Origin: CAVUCH01 sp963763095
GTDB lineage: Bacteria > Acidobacteriota > Vicinamibacteria > Vicinamibacterales > JAENWD01
Assembly: GCA_963763095.1 (NCBI GenBank)
Contig: CAVXNR010000013.1
Coordinates: 1-64,000 of the forward strand
Direction: 5' to 3'
Length of the DNA stretch: 64,000 nucleotides
The notes below the pieces were generated by a model. That model saw only the letters and a list, made by a program, of their open reading frames with translations, was not told where the DNA came from and did no database searches. The position numbers were made by a program, and so were the translations under genes. Shown in pieces: positions 17,420 to 25,507 of this stretch (position 1 is the stretch's first letter; every line of letters starts with the position of its first letter).

Positions 17420-18676
17420 ATGCTGTACGTCACCGTCATCGGCGCCCTGTTCCTCACGTGGTTCGTCCTGGTGCTGCTGTTCACGCCGGCATTGAACTAC
17501 CGGATACGGGTGCGCGTGCCGGTCAGCTCGCCGGAGTTCCTGCACCTTCTGGAATCCACCTGCCAGGCCACCACGCACGGCGGCAATCGCGCCGAGGTCT
17601 TCACCAACGGGCCGTCCTTCTACCCGGCGATGATCGCGGCCATCCGCGCCGCCGAGAAGTCCGTCAACCTCGAGTGCTACATCTTCAATGCCGGGGAGGT
17701 CGCCGACGAGTTCGTCAGTGCACTGGCGGAACGGGCGAAGGCCGGCGTGGTCGTCACGATCGTCGCCGATGCGATTGGCAGCTCCGGCCTGTCCACGGCC
17801 GAGGTCAACACGCTCACCGACGCGGGCTGCCGGGTGGAGTGGTATCAGCCCGTCACGTGGTATCGCCTCGCGCGGTTGAACAACCGGACGCACAGGGAGA
17901 TCCTGGTCGTCGACGGGTGCGTCGCGTTCGTCGGCGGCGCCGGGATTGCGGACTGGTGGATGACTGCAACCGGCCCCGATCGCCCGCCGTGGCGCGACAC
18001 GATGGTTCGCCTCGAGGGCCCCGTTGTCGCCGCGATCCAAGGCGTGTTCGTCGAGAACTGGCTGGAGTGCTGCGGAGAGATACTGAGCGGCCCCGAGTAC
18101 TTCCCGGACGTGCCCCGCAATGGCGACACGACGGCGATCGTGATCAGGAGCTCGCCTTCGGATCGCGCAACCGTGTCGCGCGTCGCCTTCCAGGTGCTGA
18201 TCGAGGGCGCGGAGCACGACGTGCGGATTGCCACACCCTACTTCCTGCCGGACCGCACCCTCCGGGCCGCGCTCGCCGAGACCTCGAAGCGCGGCGTTCA
18301 GATCATTGTCATCGTGCCCGGACCGCGCACCGACCAGCGGTGGGTACGCATCGCGAGCCGCCGGCTCTACGGCGAACTCCTCGCCGCGGGCGTGCGGATC
18401 CTCGAGTACGAGCCTGCGATGACCCACGTGAAGATGCTGCTCGTGGACGATCACTGGGCGATCGTCGGCACGACGAACGTGGACAACCGCTCCTTCGAGC
18501 ACAATGACGAGGTCAACGTGGCGCTGCTCGACCGCGCGATCAACAGGCGGCTGCTGAAGGACTTCGAAGGTGACGTCGCGTCGAGCCGCGAAGTGACACT
18601 CGACGCGTGGCAGCGCCGTCCGCTCTGGGAGAGGATGATCGGCCCGGTCGTCTGGATTCTCGAGCGGCAGCAGTAG
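17420..18676 (+). CDS. phospholipase D family / cardiolipin synthase-like protein
   Basis: A 418-residue membrane protein. One N-terminal helix (VIGALFLTWFVLVLLF) is followed by two PLD domains. The second HKD motif is complete: HVKMLLVDD followed by GTTNVDNRSF. The first reads THREILVVDG and then GGAGIADWW, with Glu where Lys is usual. Cardiolipin synthases join two phosphatidylglycerols, or PG with another lipid, at the inner membrane. The ATG at 17420 is used because AGGAAGG lies just upstream and the membrane helix follows directly. An upstream ATG in frame at 17348 falls inside the palindromic repeat and is unlikely. The 3' end overlaps the convergent gene at 18451-19707 by 226 bp. Confidence 0.87.
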   Translation: MLYVTVIGALFLTWFVLVLLFTPALNYRIRVRVPVSSPEFLHLLESTCQATTHGGNRAEVFTNGPSFYPAMIAAIRAAEKSVNLECYIFNAGEVADEFVSALAERAKAGVVVTIVADAIGSSGLSTAEVNTLTDAGCRVEWYQPVTWYRLARLNNRTHREILVVDGCVAFVGGAGIADWWMTATGPDRPPWRDTMVRLEGPVVAAIQGVFVENWLECCGEILSGPEYFPDVPRNGDTTAIVIRSSPSDRATVSRVAFQVLIEGAEHDVRIATPYFLPDRTLRAALAETSKRGVQIIVIVPGPRTDQRWVRIASRRLYGELLAAGVRILEYEPAMTHVKMLLVDDHWAIVGTTNVDNRSFEHNDEVNVALLDRAINRRLLKDFEGDVASSREVTLDAWQRRPLWERMIGPVVWILERQQ

Positions 18677-19707
18677 CTGTCGGGCAAGTCGATCAAGTGA
18701 ACGGAGCGCGCCCGGTTGAACCACGAGGGGATGGGCAGGCTCCGCATCGTGTGCAGCCCTGGAGGCGCTTCGAGCACCTTGGGGATGGAGTTCACCGCGA
18801 TTGACGTCGTCGCGATGTCGCCGTGCACGCCGCCGGCGATCTTCATCGACAGGTTGGGGACCCCTTCGATCTCGGTCGAATCGTAGGACTCTGGCGCGCC
18901 GAGGTATGCCTCCATGTGCAGCCGGATGATCGGCTCTCCGCCCACGAAGCCTACGCCGTCCTGGATGATGCCGCACACGAGCCCGGCCTCAACTGTAAGG
19001 AACTCGCTCGAGACGCGCGTCTCGGCAATCTTCGGCTGGATCTCGTCGGTGACGCGATCGAGCTTCCAACCCAGCGCGTCTGCGATCATTGCAATCGACT
19101 CGGTAAGGCCGACGTGCCGTACCGTCCGCTGTTGCACCCGTTCGGCGAACTGCTGGCGCGTGAGGCCCGACCCGATCTTCTGCTGGAAAGGCAGGCGCCG
19201 GATGCGCGCGTCCTGGATGCGGTTGATGGTGATGCGGTCCACGCGCTCGCACACGCCGGTCAATGTGACAGGCAGTGCGTCCATGACGAAGCCGGGGTTC
19301 ACGCCCGTGCCGAGCACCGCCACCCTTGCCCGTTTCGCCGCAACGTCGATGGCGCGTGCCAGCCGGCGCTGGTTGTACCAAGGGTAGGCCAGCTCCTCGG
19401 TCGTCGACACGATGGCTTTCCTCGCCTTCAGGATTGTCTCAATCTGTGGCGCGACCGTCTTCAACGCCGAACTGGTGCAGAGCAGGACCACATCCGGCGA
19501 TGTCCCTTTGAGCGCCGCGTGCAGGTCGCTGTTGACCCGGACCCGCAGCTTTCGATCGAGTCCGACAACCTCACCAAGATCGCGTCCTGACTTGGCCGGG
19601 TCGATGTCAACAGCGCCGACAATCCTGAGACCCTGCCGCACCGCCACCTGCCGGACGATACCGGCGCCGATCGGCCCGAGCCCCACGTGCAATACGCGAA
19701 CAGGCAT
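18451..19707 (-). CDS. amine/2,4-diaminopentanoate dehydrogenase-like oxidoreductase
   Basis: A 418-residue reading frame. Residues 1-25 form a Rossmann start (VLHVGLGPIGAGIVRQV) and the first 340 residues match NAD(P)H-dependent amine dehydrogenases related to dihydrodipicolinate reductase and 2,4-diaminopentanoate dehydrogenase (STTEELAYPW, GTGVNPGFVMDALP and GGVHGDIATTSIAVNSIP motifs). Usual members end near residue 340. Here the frame continues for about 78 residues antisense to the 3' end of the cardiolipin-synthase-like gene, with an unprotein-like Ser/Arg-rich composition. Either the stop was lost or the extension is real. ATG at 19707 is chosen over upstream codons because the nucleotide-binding strand begins there. 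The substrate is not known. Confidence 0.78.
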   Translation of the reverse strand: MPVRVLHVGLGPIGAGIVRQVAVRQGLRIVGAVDIDPAKSGRDLGEVVGLDRKLRVRVNSDLHAALKGTSPDVVLLCTSSALKTVAPQIETILKARKAIVSTTEELAYPWYNQRRLARAIDVAAKRARVAVLGTGVNPGFVMDALPVTLTGVCERVDRITINRIQDARIRRLPFQQKIGSGLTRQQFAERVQQRTVRHVGLTESIAMIADALGWKLDRVTDEIQPKIAETRVSSEFLTVEAGLVCGIIQDGVGFVGGEPIIRLHMEAYLGAPESYDSTEIEGVPNLSMKIAGGVHGDIATTSIAVNSIPKVLEAPPGLHTMRSLPIPSWFNRARSVHLIDLPDSYCCRSRIQTTGPIILSQSGRRCHASSVTSRLDATSPSKSFSSRLLIARSSSATLTSSLCSKERLSTFVVPTIAQ

Positions 19708-19837
19708 GGATACTCCGCGATGAAACCGCCGCATGGATGCCCGGTAGGGACGTTGGGGGCTGCCGAACCGGCGGCCGGCGGGCGGGATTATGAAGGCCCC
19801 GCAGAAATTATAGGGTCGCTTGCTGTCCCCCGTCCGG

Positions 19838-20473
19838 ATGGGTCAGAATCCGCACTCTGCGGTTGGCGCACGTCCGCCGGCCGCAAGTGCAGGCGTGCCC
19901 ACCACCGATTCCGATACGCTCGTGCGGCTCCTGGCTGCGGCGCGCCAGGGCGACGCCGATGCCCTCAATGAGCTGGCGCCGCTCGTCTACGACGAGCTGC
20001 GCCGGATCGCGCGGCGGCAGATGCGGAGCGAACGACAGGGACATACGCTGCAGCCGACGGCGCTCGCCAATGAGGCGTGGGTGCGGCTCATGGGCGCGCG
20101 TCGCCTCGAGGTGCAGAACCGCGCGCACTTCATGGGGATCGCCGCCAACGCCATGCGGCAGATCCTGGTGGAACGGGCGCGCGCACACCGTGCCGCCAAA
20201 CGCGGCGGCGCCGCCCACCAGGTGACCCTCGACGAGGCGATGCTGCCGGGCGGCGTGCGCCCTATCGACATCGAGGCGCTCGAGGAAGCGCTCGCCCGCC
20301 TGGAAACCCACAATCCCGAGCTGGCGCGCATCGTCGAGCTGCGCTTCTTCGGCGGTTTGACGGTCGAAGAAACGGCGGACCAGCTCGACTCGTCGCCCGC
20401 CACGATCAAGCGCCGGTGGACGCTGGCGAAAGCCTGGCTGCTGCGCGAGCTCGGAGGCCGGCAGTCCACCTGA
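19838..20473 (+). CDS. ECF-type sigma factor, TIGR02999 (acidobacterial) subfamily
   Basis: A 211-residue sigma-70 family protein. Region 2 spans about residues 24-95 (LVRLLAAARQGDADALNELAPLVY and FMGIAANAMRQILV), and region 4 about 140-205 (FFGGLTVEETADQLDSSPATIKRRW). The LVYDELRRIARRQMR stretch and HTLQPTALANEAWVRLM mark the subfamily that is expanded in Acidobacteria and Planctomycetes. It is followed after 52 bp by a membrane Ser/Thr kinase on the same strand, the usual partner; phosphorylation of the sigma factor has been proposed for this pair type. ATG 19838 is taken; in-frame TTG at 19820 is possible. Confidence 0.9.
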   Translation: MGQNPHSAVGARPPAASAGVPTTDSDTLVRLLAAARQGDADALNELAPLVYDELRRIARRQMRSERQGHTLQPTALANEAWVRLMGARRLEVQNRAHFMGIAANAMRQILVERARAHRAAKRGGAAHQVTLDEAMLPGGVRPIDIEALEEALARLETHNPELARIVELRFFGGLTVEETADQLDSSPATIKRRWTLAKAWLLRELGGRQST

Positions 20474-20525
20474 TCCGGCCTTCCACGCCGGTCGTGGCCC
20501 GGACGAGACGGAGAAAAGGAGCAAC

Positions 20526-22076
20526 GTGCCCGATCCCGCGGCCTCGCGCCTCACCGACATCTTCATGCGGGTGCTGCAGGCGGAGCCCGCGCGGCGGGAT
20601 GGGCTGATCCGCGAGCTGTGCGGGGACGATGCAGCCCTCACGCGCGACATCACGGAGCTGGTCGCTGCGGCCGAACGCGCCCCGAGCACGGCAGGCATGA
20701 TGCGCGACGTACTTTCGCCGGACCAGCCGCCGGCATTGGCGGCAGGGACCGAGATCCGCGGGTACACCATCGAGCGGCAGATGGCGAGCGGCGGCATGGG
20801 AGTGGTGTACCTGGCGCGGGACATCGCACTCGACAGGCGCGTCGCGATCAAGGCGCTCAAGCCATCGATTGCGGGCGATGCGGAGCATCGCCGCCGCTTG
20901 AAGCACGAGGCACAGCTGATGGCGCAGCTGGCCGGCCATCCGAACATCGCTACGGTGCACGCGCTCATCGAGGACGGCGCCGGTCTGTACATCGTGGAGG
21001 AGTGCCTGCCGGGGCCGACGCTCCGCGAGCACCTGGCGCACGGAGCGCTGCCCGTATCCGAAGCAATCGGGGTGGGCGTCGCCGTCCTCCGCGCGCTCGG
21101 GGCCGCTCACCAGCAGAACATCGTGCACCGCGACCTGAAGCCGGAGAACGTGATGCGCACGTCGGCGGGAGGGTGGAAGGTACTCGATTTCGGCATCGCG
21201 AAGCTGCAGGGGCCCGACCCGCGGACGACGCTGCATCAGACACGGGTGGACCAGCGGCTCGGCACACCGTTGTACATGTCGCCGGAGCAGTTGCGCGGGG
21301 AGCCCGTCGACGGCCGGTCCGACCTGTTTGCGTTCGGCATCCTGTTGTACGAGCTGCTCACGCGGCGTCACCCGTTCACGAGACGGGGCGACCTGGCGGC
21401 GTTGTCCACCTGGACGGCAGTTCTGAACGAGCCGCCGCTGCCCTTCGAGGCCGAGGAAATCGACCGCCTGCCGGCCGGACTGCCGGACGTGATTGCCCGG
21501 TGCCTGGAAAAGGAACCGGATCGGCGGTGGTCTTCTGCCGACGACCTCGAGGCGGCGCTTCAGACGATCCACAGTGGCGGCCCCCCGCCCATTCGGTCCG
21601 CGTCCCCCCACGAAGCGGTCATGTGGTGGCAGTTCCACGAGGCCGCAGCCGCGGTGGTGTACTGGCTCATGCTGATCCCGGTCTGGCGGGTGCGGCCGTG
21701 GATCGGGCGCACGGAGGTCCCCATCGGCAGCGCTACGCTCGCCCTGGATGCCCGCACCCTCGTGCTCGTCGTGATCAGCACGGTGGCCGTGCTGTCGGTG
21801 CTCCGTTTCAGCTTCGTATTCGTGTCGCGTAACAAGCCGGCGCAGATTCACGAGCACCATGCGCGGGCGATCCGGTGGGTGAAAACGGGTGACATCGTCT
21901 TTGCGGCGTCGCTCGTCCTGGCAGGCGTCACCATCTCGGCCGAACATCAGGGGTGGGCACTGCTGCTCGTGTCGCTCGGCCTCGGCAGCTTCGTCAGTGC
22001 CTGGTTCATCGAGCCGCTGACGGAACGCGACGCGCTCGAGGCACTCGCGCCCCTGCGCCCGCGGCGGACGGGCTGA
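20526..22076 (+). CDS. membrane-anchored Ser/Thr protein kinase
   Basis: A 516-residue protein. An N-terminal helical segment (about 1-75) precedes the kinase domain: YTIERQMASGGMGVVYLA, VAIKAL with the ATP-binding Lys, HRDLKPEN catalytic loop, VLDFGIAKL metal site and GTPLYMSPEQ. After residue 370 come four membrane helices (VVYWLMLIPVW, LVLVVISTVAVLSVL, IVFAASLVLAGVTI and LLLVSLGLGSFVSAWF) instead of the extracytoplasmic sensor usual in PknB-like enzymes. The start is GTG 20526 with a strong AAAGGAG site 6 nt upstream. It is in an operon with the sigma factor and probably regulates it or its targets. Confidence 0.92.
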   Translation: MPDPAASRLTDIFMRVLQAEPARRDGLIRELCGDDAALTRDITELVAAAERAPSTAGMMRDVLSPDQPPALAAGTEIRGYTIERQMASGGMGVVYLARDIALDRRVAIKALKPSIAGDAEHRRRLKHEAQLMAQLAGHPNIATVHALIEDGAGLYIVEECLPGPTLREHLAHGALPVSEAIGVGVAVLRALGAAHQQNIVHRDLKPENVMRTSAGGWKVLDFGIAKLQGPDPRTTLHQTRVDQRLGTPLYMSPEQLRGEPVDGRSDLFAFGILLYELLTRRHPFTRRGDLAALSTWTAVLNEPPLPFEAEEIDRLPAGLPDVIARCLEKEPDRRWSSADDLEAALQTIHSGGPPPIRSASPHEAVMWWQFHEAAAAVVYWLMLIPVWRVRPWIGRTEVPIGSATLALDARTLVLVVISTVAVLSVLRFSFVFVSRNKPAQIHEHHARAIRWVKTGDIVFAASLVLAGVTISAEHQGWALLLVSLGLGSFVSAWFIEPLTERDALEALAPLRPRRTG

Positions 22077-22080
22077 AGCA

Positions 22081-22191
22081 GGCTCCAGGCTACAGGCTCC
22101 GGGCTCCAGGCGGCGTCACGGCCTCAGAGCAGAAGCCGACCAGCCGGAGCCCGAGACAAGGCCCGGAGCCTGGAGCCTGGAGCCTGGAGCC
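22081..22191. repeat. inverted heptamer array, locus 2
   Basis: Four units of GGCTCCA type (GGCTCCA, GGCTACA, GGCTCCG, GGCTCCA at 22081-22108) face four units of the complement (CGGAGCC then three TGGAGCC at 22164-22191), separated by 55 bp. The array lies between the kinase (22076) and the M1 peptidase (22258), both on the plus strand. It could fold into a long stem. Confidence 0.85.
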
Positions 22192-22257
22192 AAGTCTCGC
22201 GCGGCTGCGCGATGACAGGCCGCGCCACGTCTCGTGTAGCATTCGCCCGGAGGCACA

Positions 22258-24333
22258 ATGCGGTTTGGACCTTCCGGGCGGGTGACAACGCTGACGTTTG
22301 TGATGCTGCTCGCGGGCGGCTGGCCGTCCGCCGCGCGTCAGCAGGCACGCCCGGCTCCCCCCGCCAAGACCGCATTGTCCGCAGCGGTGGCGTCTGCTGC
22401 ACCAGCAGACATTTCCAAGCGGAACGCCAACTACTCCATCGACGTGGAGCTCGACCCCGACACGCGTACCCTGCAGGGCCGTGAGGTGCTGACGTGGCGC
22501 AACATCAGCACGCAGCCGGCCACCGAGCTCCAGTTCCACCTCTATTACAACGCATGGACGAACAGCCGGTCGACATGGATGCGCGAACGCGCGGCAGCGG
22601 GCATCGGCCGCACCCTGGTCGACCCACGGCCCGGCGACTGGGGCTGGATTGACATCACGGCGATACGCCTGCTGTCGTCCTCACCCGCACCGTTCACGGA
22701 CCTAACGGCGAGCCGCCGGTTCATCGCGCCGGATGATGGCAACGCCGACGATCGAACCGTCATGAGCGTGCCGCTGCCCCGCCGCGTTGCGCCCGGTGAG
22801 ACCATCAACGTCGAGATCGCCTGGACGTCGAAGGTCCCGCGCACGTTCGCGCGAACCGGCGTGGTCGGCAACTTCTACTTCATCGCCCAGTGGTTTCCCA
22901 AGATTGGCGTGCTCGAAGACGCCGGCTGGAACACGCACCAGTTTCACGCGAGCACCGAGTTCTATTCCGACTACGGCGTCTACGACGTGCGCATGACGGT
23001 GCCGCGCGGCTGGACGGTCGGCGCGACCGGGCGTGAGCAGCAGCGGCTCGACACGCCGACGGGCAAGACGACGCATCGCTACGTGCAGGAAGACGTGCAC
23101 GACTTCGCGTGGACGACGAGCCCGGACTACATCGAACGGCGGGAGCGGTTCGAGCACGCGGGCCTGCCGGCGGTGGACATGCGGCTGTTGCTGCAGCCGG
23201 AGCACGAGCGGCAAGCGGGACGCCACTTAGCGGCGGCGCGTGCGGCGCTCCAGTACTACGGCCAGTGGTACGGCCCCTATCCGTACGGCCATATCACGGT
23301 CGTCGATCCCGCGTGGCAGAGCGACGCCGGGGGCATGGAGTACCCCACGCTCATCACCGCCGGGACGAAGTGGCTCGCGCCGGCAGGCTCAGGCTCACCG
23401 GAAGGCGTGACGGTGCACGAGGCCGGCCACCAGTTCTGGTACGGGCTCGTCGGCAACAACGAGTTCGAGCACGCGTGGATGGACGAGGGCCTGAACACGT
23501 TTTCGACGGCACGCGTCCTCGCAGAGCAGCCCCCCCTGGAACACGTGACGCTCAGACTCTTCGGCGGCTTCGTGCCGTGGGTCCTGCGGGATGTTCCCCT
23601 GGAGCGTACGGACCATGACAGCTTGGCAGGCTATCGCGCCGTCGCCGAAAGCGACGCGCAGGCGACGCCGTCATGGCGCTACAACCTGGGCACCGGCGGG
23701 TACATCACCTACAACAAGACCGCCGTGTGGCTGCACACGCTCGAGCGGCTGATCGGGTGGCCGCGGCTGCAGCGGGGGCTGTCGCTGTTCTTCACCCGTC
23801 ACGTCTTCACGCATCCCACACCCGACGACTGCTTCGCAGCACTCAGCGAGGGTGCGGGAGAGGACCTCACGTGGTTCTTCGACGAGGTCTACCGCGGCTC
23901 GAACACGGTCGACTATGGAATTGTGCGGTTCACGAGCACGGCAGCGGCCGTGAGCGGCTGGATCGAGCAGAACGGCAAGCGGGCGTACGTGGACGCCGCC
24001 CGGGAAGGGCGCGCGCGCCATGTGACGGAGCTGGTGGTTCGCCGGTACGGCGAGGCGATCATGCCGGTTGACGTCGTGGTGTCGTTTGCCGACGGGCATC
24101 AGGTGCGGAACCACTGGGACGGCCGCGACCGATGGAAAGCGTGGCGATGGGAACGGTCGGCCCGCGCGGTGACGGCGCAGGTGGATCCCGAGCGCGTCCT
24201 CCTGCTCGACGTGAACTACACGAACAACTCGTGGACGCTCCGGCCGGACACCGCGGAGGCCACGCGGAAGTGGACCTCCGCGTGGTTCGTGTGGCTGCAG
24301 GACGCGCTGCTGACGTGGGCATCGCTGGTCTGA
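22258..24333 (+). CDS. secreted M1 family zinc aminopeptidase-like protein
   Basis: A 691-residue protein with a signal peptide (residues 1-30, VTTLTFVMLLAGGWPSAA). The M1 signature is complete: GGMEYPTL as the exopeptidase motif near residue 359, HEAGHQFWYGL near 387 with the zinc His residues, and the third ligand Glu in EHAWMDEGLN. The N-terminal saddle domain (about 35-230) and the helical C-terminus are present. M1 enzymes remove N-terminal residues from peptides. Export implies periplasmic or outer-membrane peptide use. The ATG is preceded by GGAGG at a 5-nt spacing. It is followed by a membrane protein 11 bp later. Confidence 0.93.
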   Translation: MRFGPSGRVTTLTFVMLLAGGWPSAARQQARPAPPAKTALSAAVASAAPADISKRNANYSIDVELDPDTRTLQGREVLTWRNISTQPATELQFHLYYNAWTNSRSTWMRERAAAGIGRTLVDPRPGDWGWIDITAIRLLSSSPAPFTDLTASRRFIAPDDGNADDRTVMSVPLPRRVAPGETINVEIAWTSKVPRTFARTGVVGNFYFIAQWFPKIGVLEDAGWNTHQFHASTEFYSDYGVYDVRMTVPRGWTVGATGREQQRLDTPTGKTTHRYVQEDVHDFAWTTSPDYIERRERFEHAGLPAVDMRLLLQPEHERQAGRHLAAARAALQYYGQWYGPYPYGHITVVDPAWQSDAGGMEYPTLITAGTKWLAPAGSGSPEGVTVHEAGHQFWYGLVGNNEFEHAWMDEGLNTFSTARVLAEQPPLEHVTLRLFGGFVPWVLRDVPLERTDHDSLAGYRAVAESDAQATPSWRYNLGTGGYITYNKTAVWLHTLERLIGWPRLQRGLSLFFTRHVFTHPTPDDCFAALSEGAGEDLTWFFDEVYRGSNTVDYGIVRFTSTAAAVSGWIEQNGKRAYVDAAREGRARHVTELVVRRYGEAIMPVDVVVSFADGHQVRNHWDGRDRWKAWRWERSARAVTAQVDPERVLLLDVNYTNNSWTLRPDTAEATRKWTSAWFVWLQDALLTWASLV

Positions 24334-24344
24334 GGAACGCACCT

Positions 24345-25388
24345 GTGACCGACCGCCCGCATCGTGCTCCGCCGACGCTCGTGGCTGACGGCATTCGCCG
24401 CGTATGCCGGGCGCCGGCAATCCTCTGTGCTGTCTGGGCGGTCACCGCCCTCGTCGCGCTGCGGCCTGCGGCAGATCTGCACCGCACCATCGCTGCCGAT
24501 CTGGGTTCGAGCATGGCCGCGTCGAGCGCAGCGAACGGCGTGAACTGGACGTGGTGGCAGGAGTTCACCGCACGCCAGCCGGCGTATGCCCTGACGTTTC
24601 AGCCATACATCATCGGGTTTGCATCGGTGCTGACCAACGTGAGCGCGTTCGTGTCAGGTGCAATGCCGGGCCCGCTCCTCGCACCCACGGGGGCGGCCTA
24701 CATGCTGGCGTGGATCTTCTTGATGGGCGGCATTCTGGACCGCTACGCTCGCGGTCGCAGGCTCGGTGCGCACGGGTTCTTCGCGGCGAGCGGCGTGTTC
24801 TTGTTCCGGTTTCTGCGCCTGGCGGTAATCGCCGGGATCGTGTGGGTATTCGTCTTCGGCGTGCTCCACGACTGGCTGTTCGAGCACTTCTACCGCTGGG
24901 CGACGCGGGAGGTCACGGTGGAACGCACCGCGTTCGCCCTGTACGCCGCCCTCACTGTGTTCTTCGTCCTGGTCGTGGGCGCCGTGATGATGGTCTTCGA
25001 CTACGCCAAGGTCCGCGCCGTCGTGGAGGACCGCCGCAGCATGATCGGTGCGCTCCTCGCCGGCGCACGCTTCGTCGGACGGCATCCGGCAGCCGCCGCG
25101 TCAGTGTTCCTGCTGAACGTGCTCCTGTTCGCCGCGGCGGCGGGCGCCTACGCTCTGCTCGCGCGCGGGGCCCGCGGCGACGGCCTCACGGTGCTGATCG
25201 GGTTCCTCATCGCCCAGGCCTACATCGTGGCGCGGCTGTTCGTGAAGTTGTCCTTCTACGCGTCAGCGGTCGCCCTCTTCCAGGATCGTCTCGCGCACGC
25301 CGGCTACACCGCGATGCCCCGAGCGGTGTGGCCGGACTCGCCGGCGATAGAGACCATTATGGAAGGGCCGACGGGGGGACACCCGTAA
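24345..25388 (+). CDS. polytopic membrane protein, unknown function
   Basis: A 347-residue protein with about six membrane helices (ILCAVWAVTALVAL; IIGFASVLTNVSAFV; YMLAWIFLMGGIL; FLRLAVIAGIVWVFVFGVL; LYAALTVFFVLVVGAVMMVF; SVFLLNVLLFAAAAGAYALL; VLIGFLIAQAYIV). Between helices are long loops rich in Arg and His. I do not recognise the family; the FDYAKVRAVVEDRRSM segment recalls membrane domains of DUF4013-type proteins. GTG 24345 has GAGGAACG upstream and starts 11 bp after the M1 peptidase stop, so the two genes are probably co-transcribed. Confidence 0.72.
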   Translation: MTDRPHRAPPTLVADGIRRVCRAPAILCAVWAVTALVALRPAADLHRTIAADLGSSMAASSAANGVNWTWWQEFTARQPAYALTFQPYIIGFASVLTNVSAFVSGAMPGPLLAPTGAAYMLAWIFLMGGILDRYARGRRLGAHGFFAASGVFLFRFLRLAVIAGIVWVFVFGVLHDWLFEHFYRWATREVTVERTAFALYAALTVFFVLVVGAVMMVFDYAKVRAVVEDRRSMIGALLAGARFVGRHPAAAASVFLLNVLLFAAAAGAYALLARGARGDGLTVLIGFLIAQAYIVARLFVKLSFYASAVALFQDRLAHAGYTAMPRAVWPDSPAIETIMEGPTGGHP

Positions 25389-25504
25389 AATGCACAATGC
25401 AGAATGCACAATGCTGAATGCACGATGACGCAGTGCAACGACCGGCCCTTAGCAGCCCTTAGCCCTTAGCCCTTAGCCCTTAGCCCTTAGCCCTTAGCCC
25501 TTGA
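25389..25504. repeat. two heptamer arrays, locus 3 (AATGCAC)n and (CCCTTAG)n
   Basis: Positions 25389-25423 hold five units of AATGCAC/AATGCAG/AATGCTG. Positions 25446-25504 hold CCCTTAG, then CAG, then six perfect contiguous CCCTTAG units (25456-25497) and a degenerate CCCTTGA. The two arrays use different units and are direct, not inverted. The second array ends 3 nt before the next gene's start at 25508, so it fills the ribosome-binding region. Confidence 0.9.
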
Positions 25505-25507
25505 GCC

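Noticed and set aside
17003..18976. 657-codon open frame antisense to the cardiolipin-synthase-like gene
   Set aside because: Runs across three neighbours' antisense strands with no domain; a shadow.
22081..22191. Possible CRISPR array
   Set aside because: Units are 7 nt and contiguous, without unique spacers, and no cas genes are in the window.
25446..25504. CCCTTAG array resembling telomere repeats
   Set aside because: It is internal, 7-nt rather than 6-nt, and similar heptamer arrays with other units occur at six more loci.
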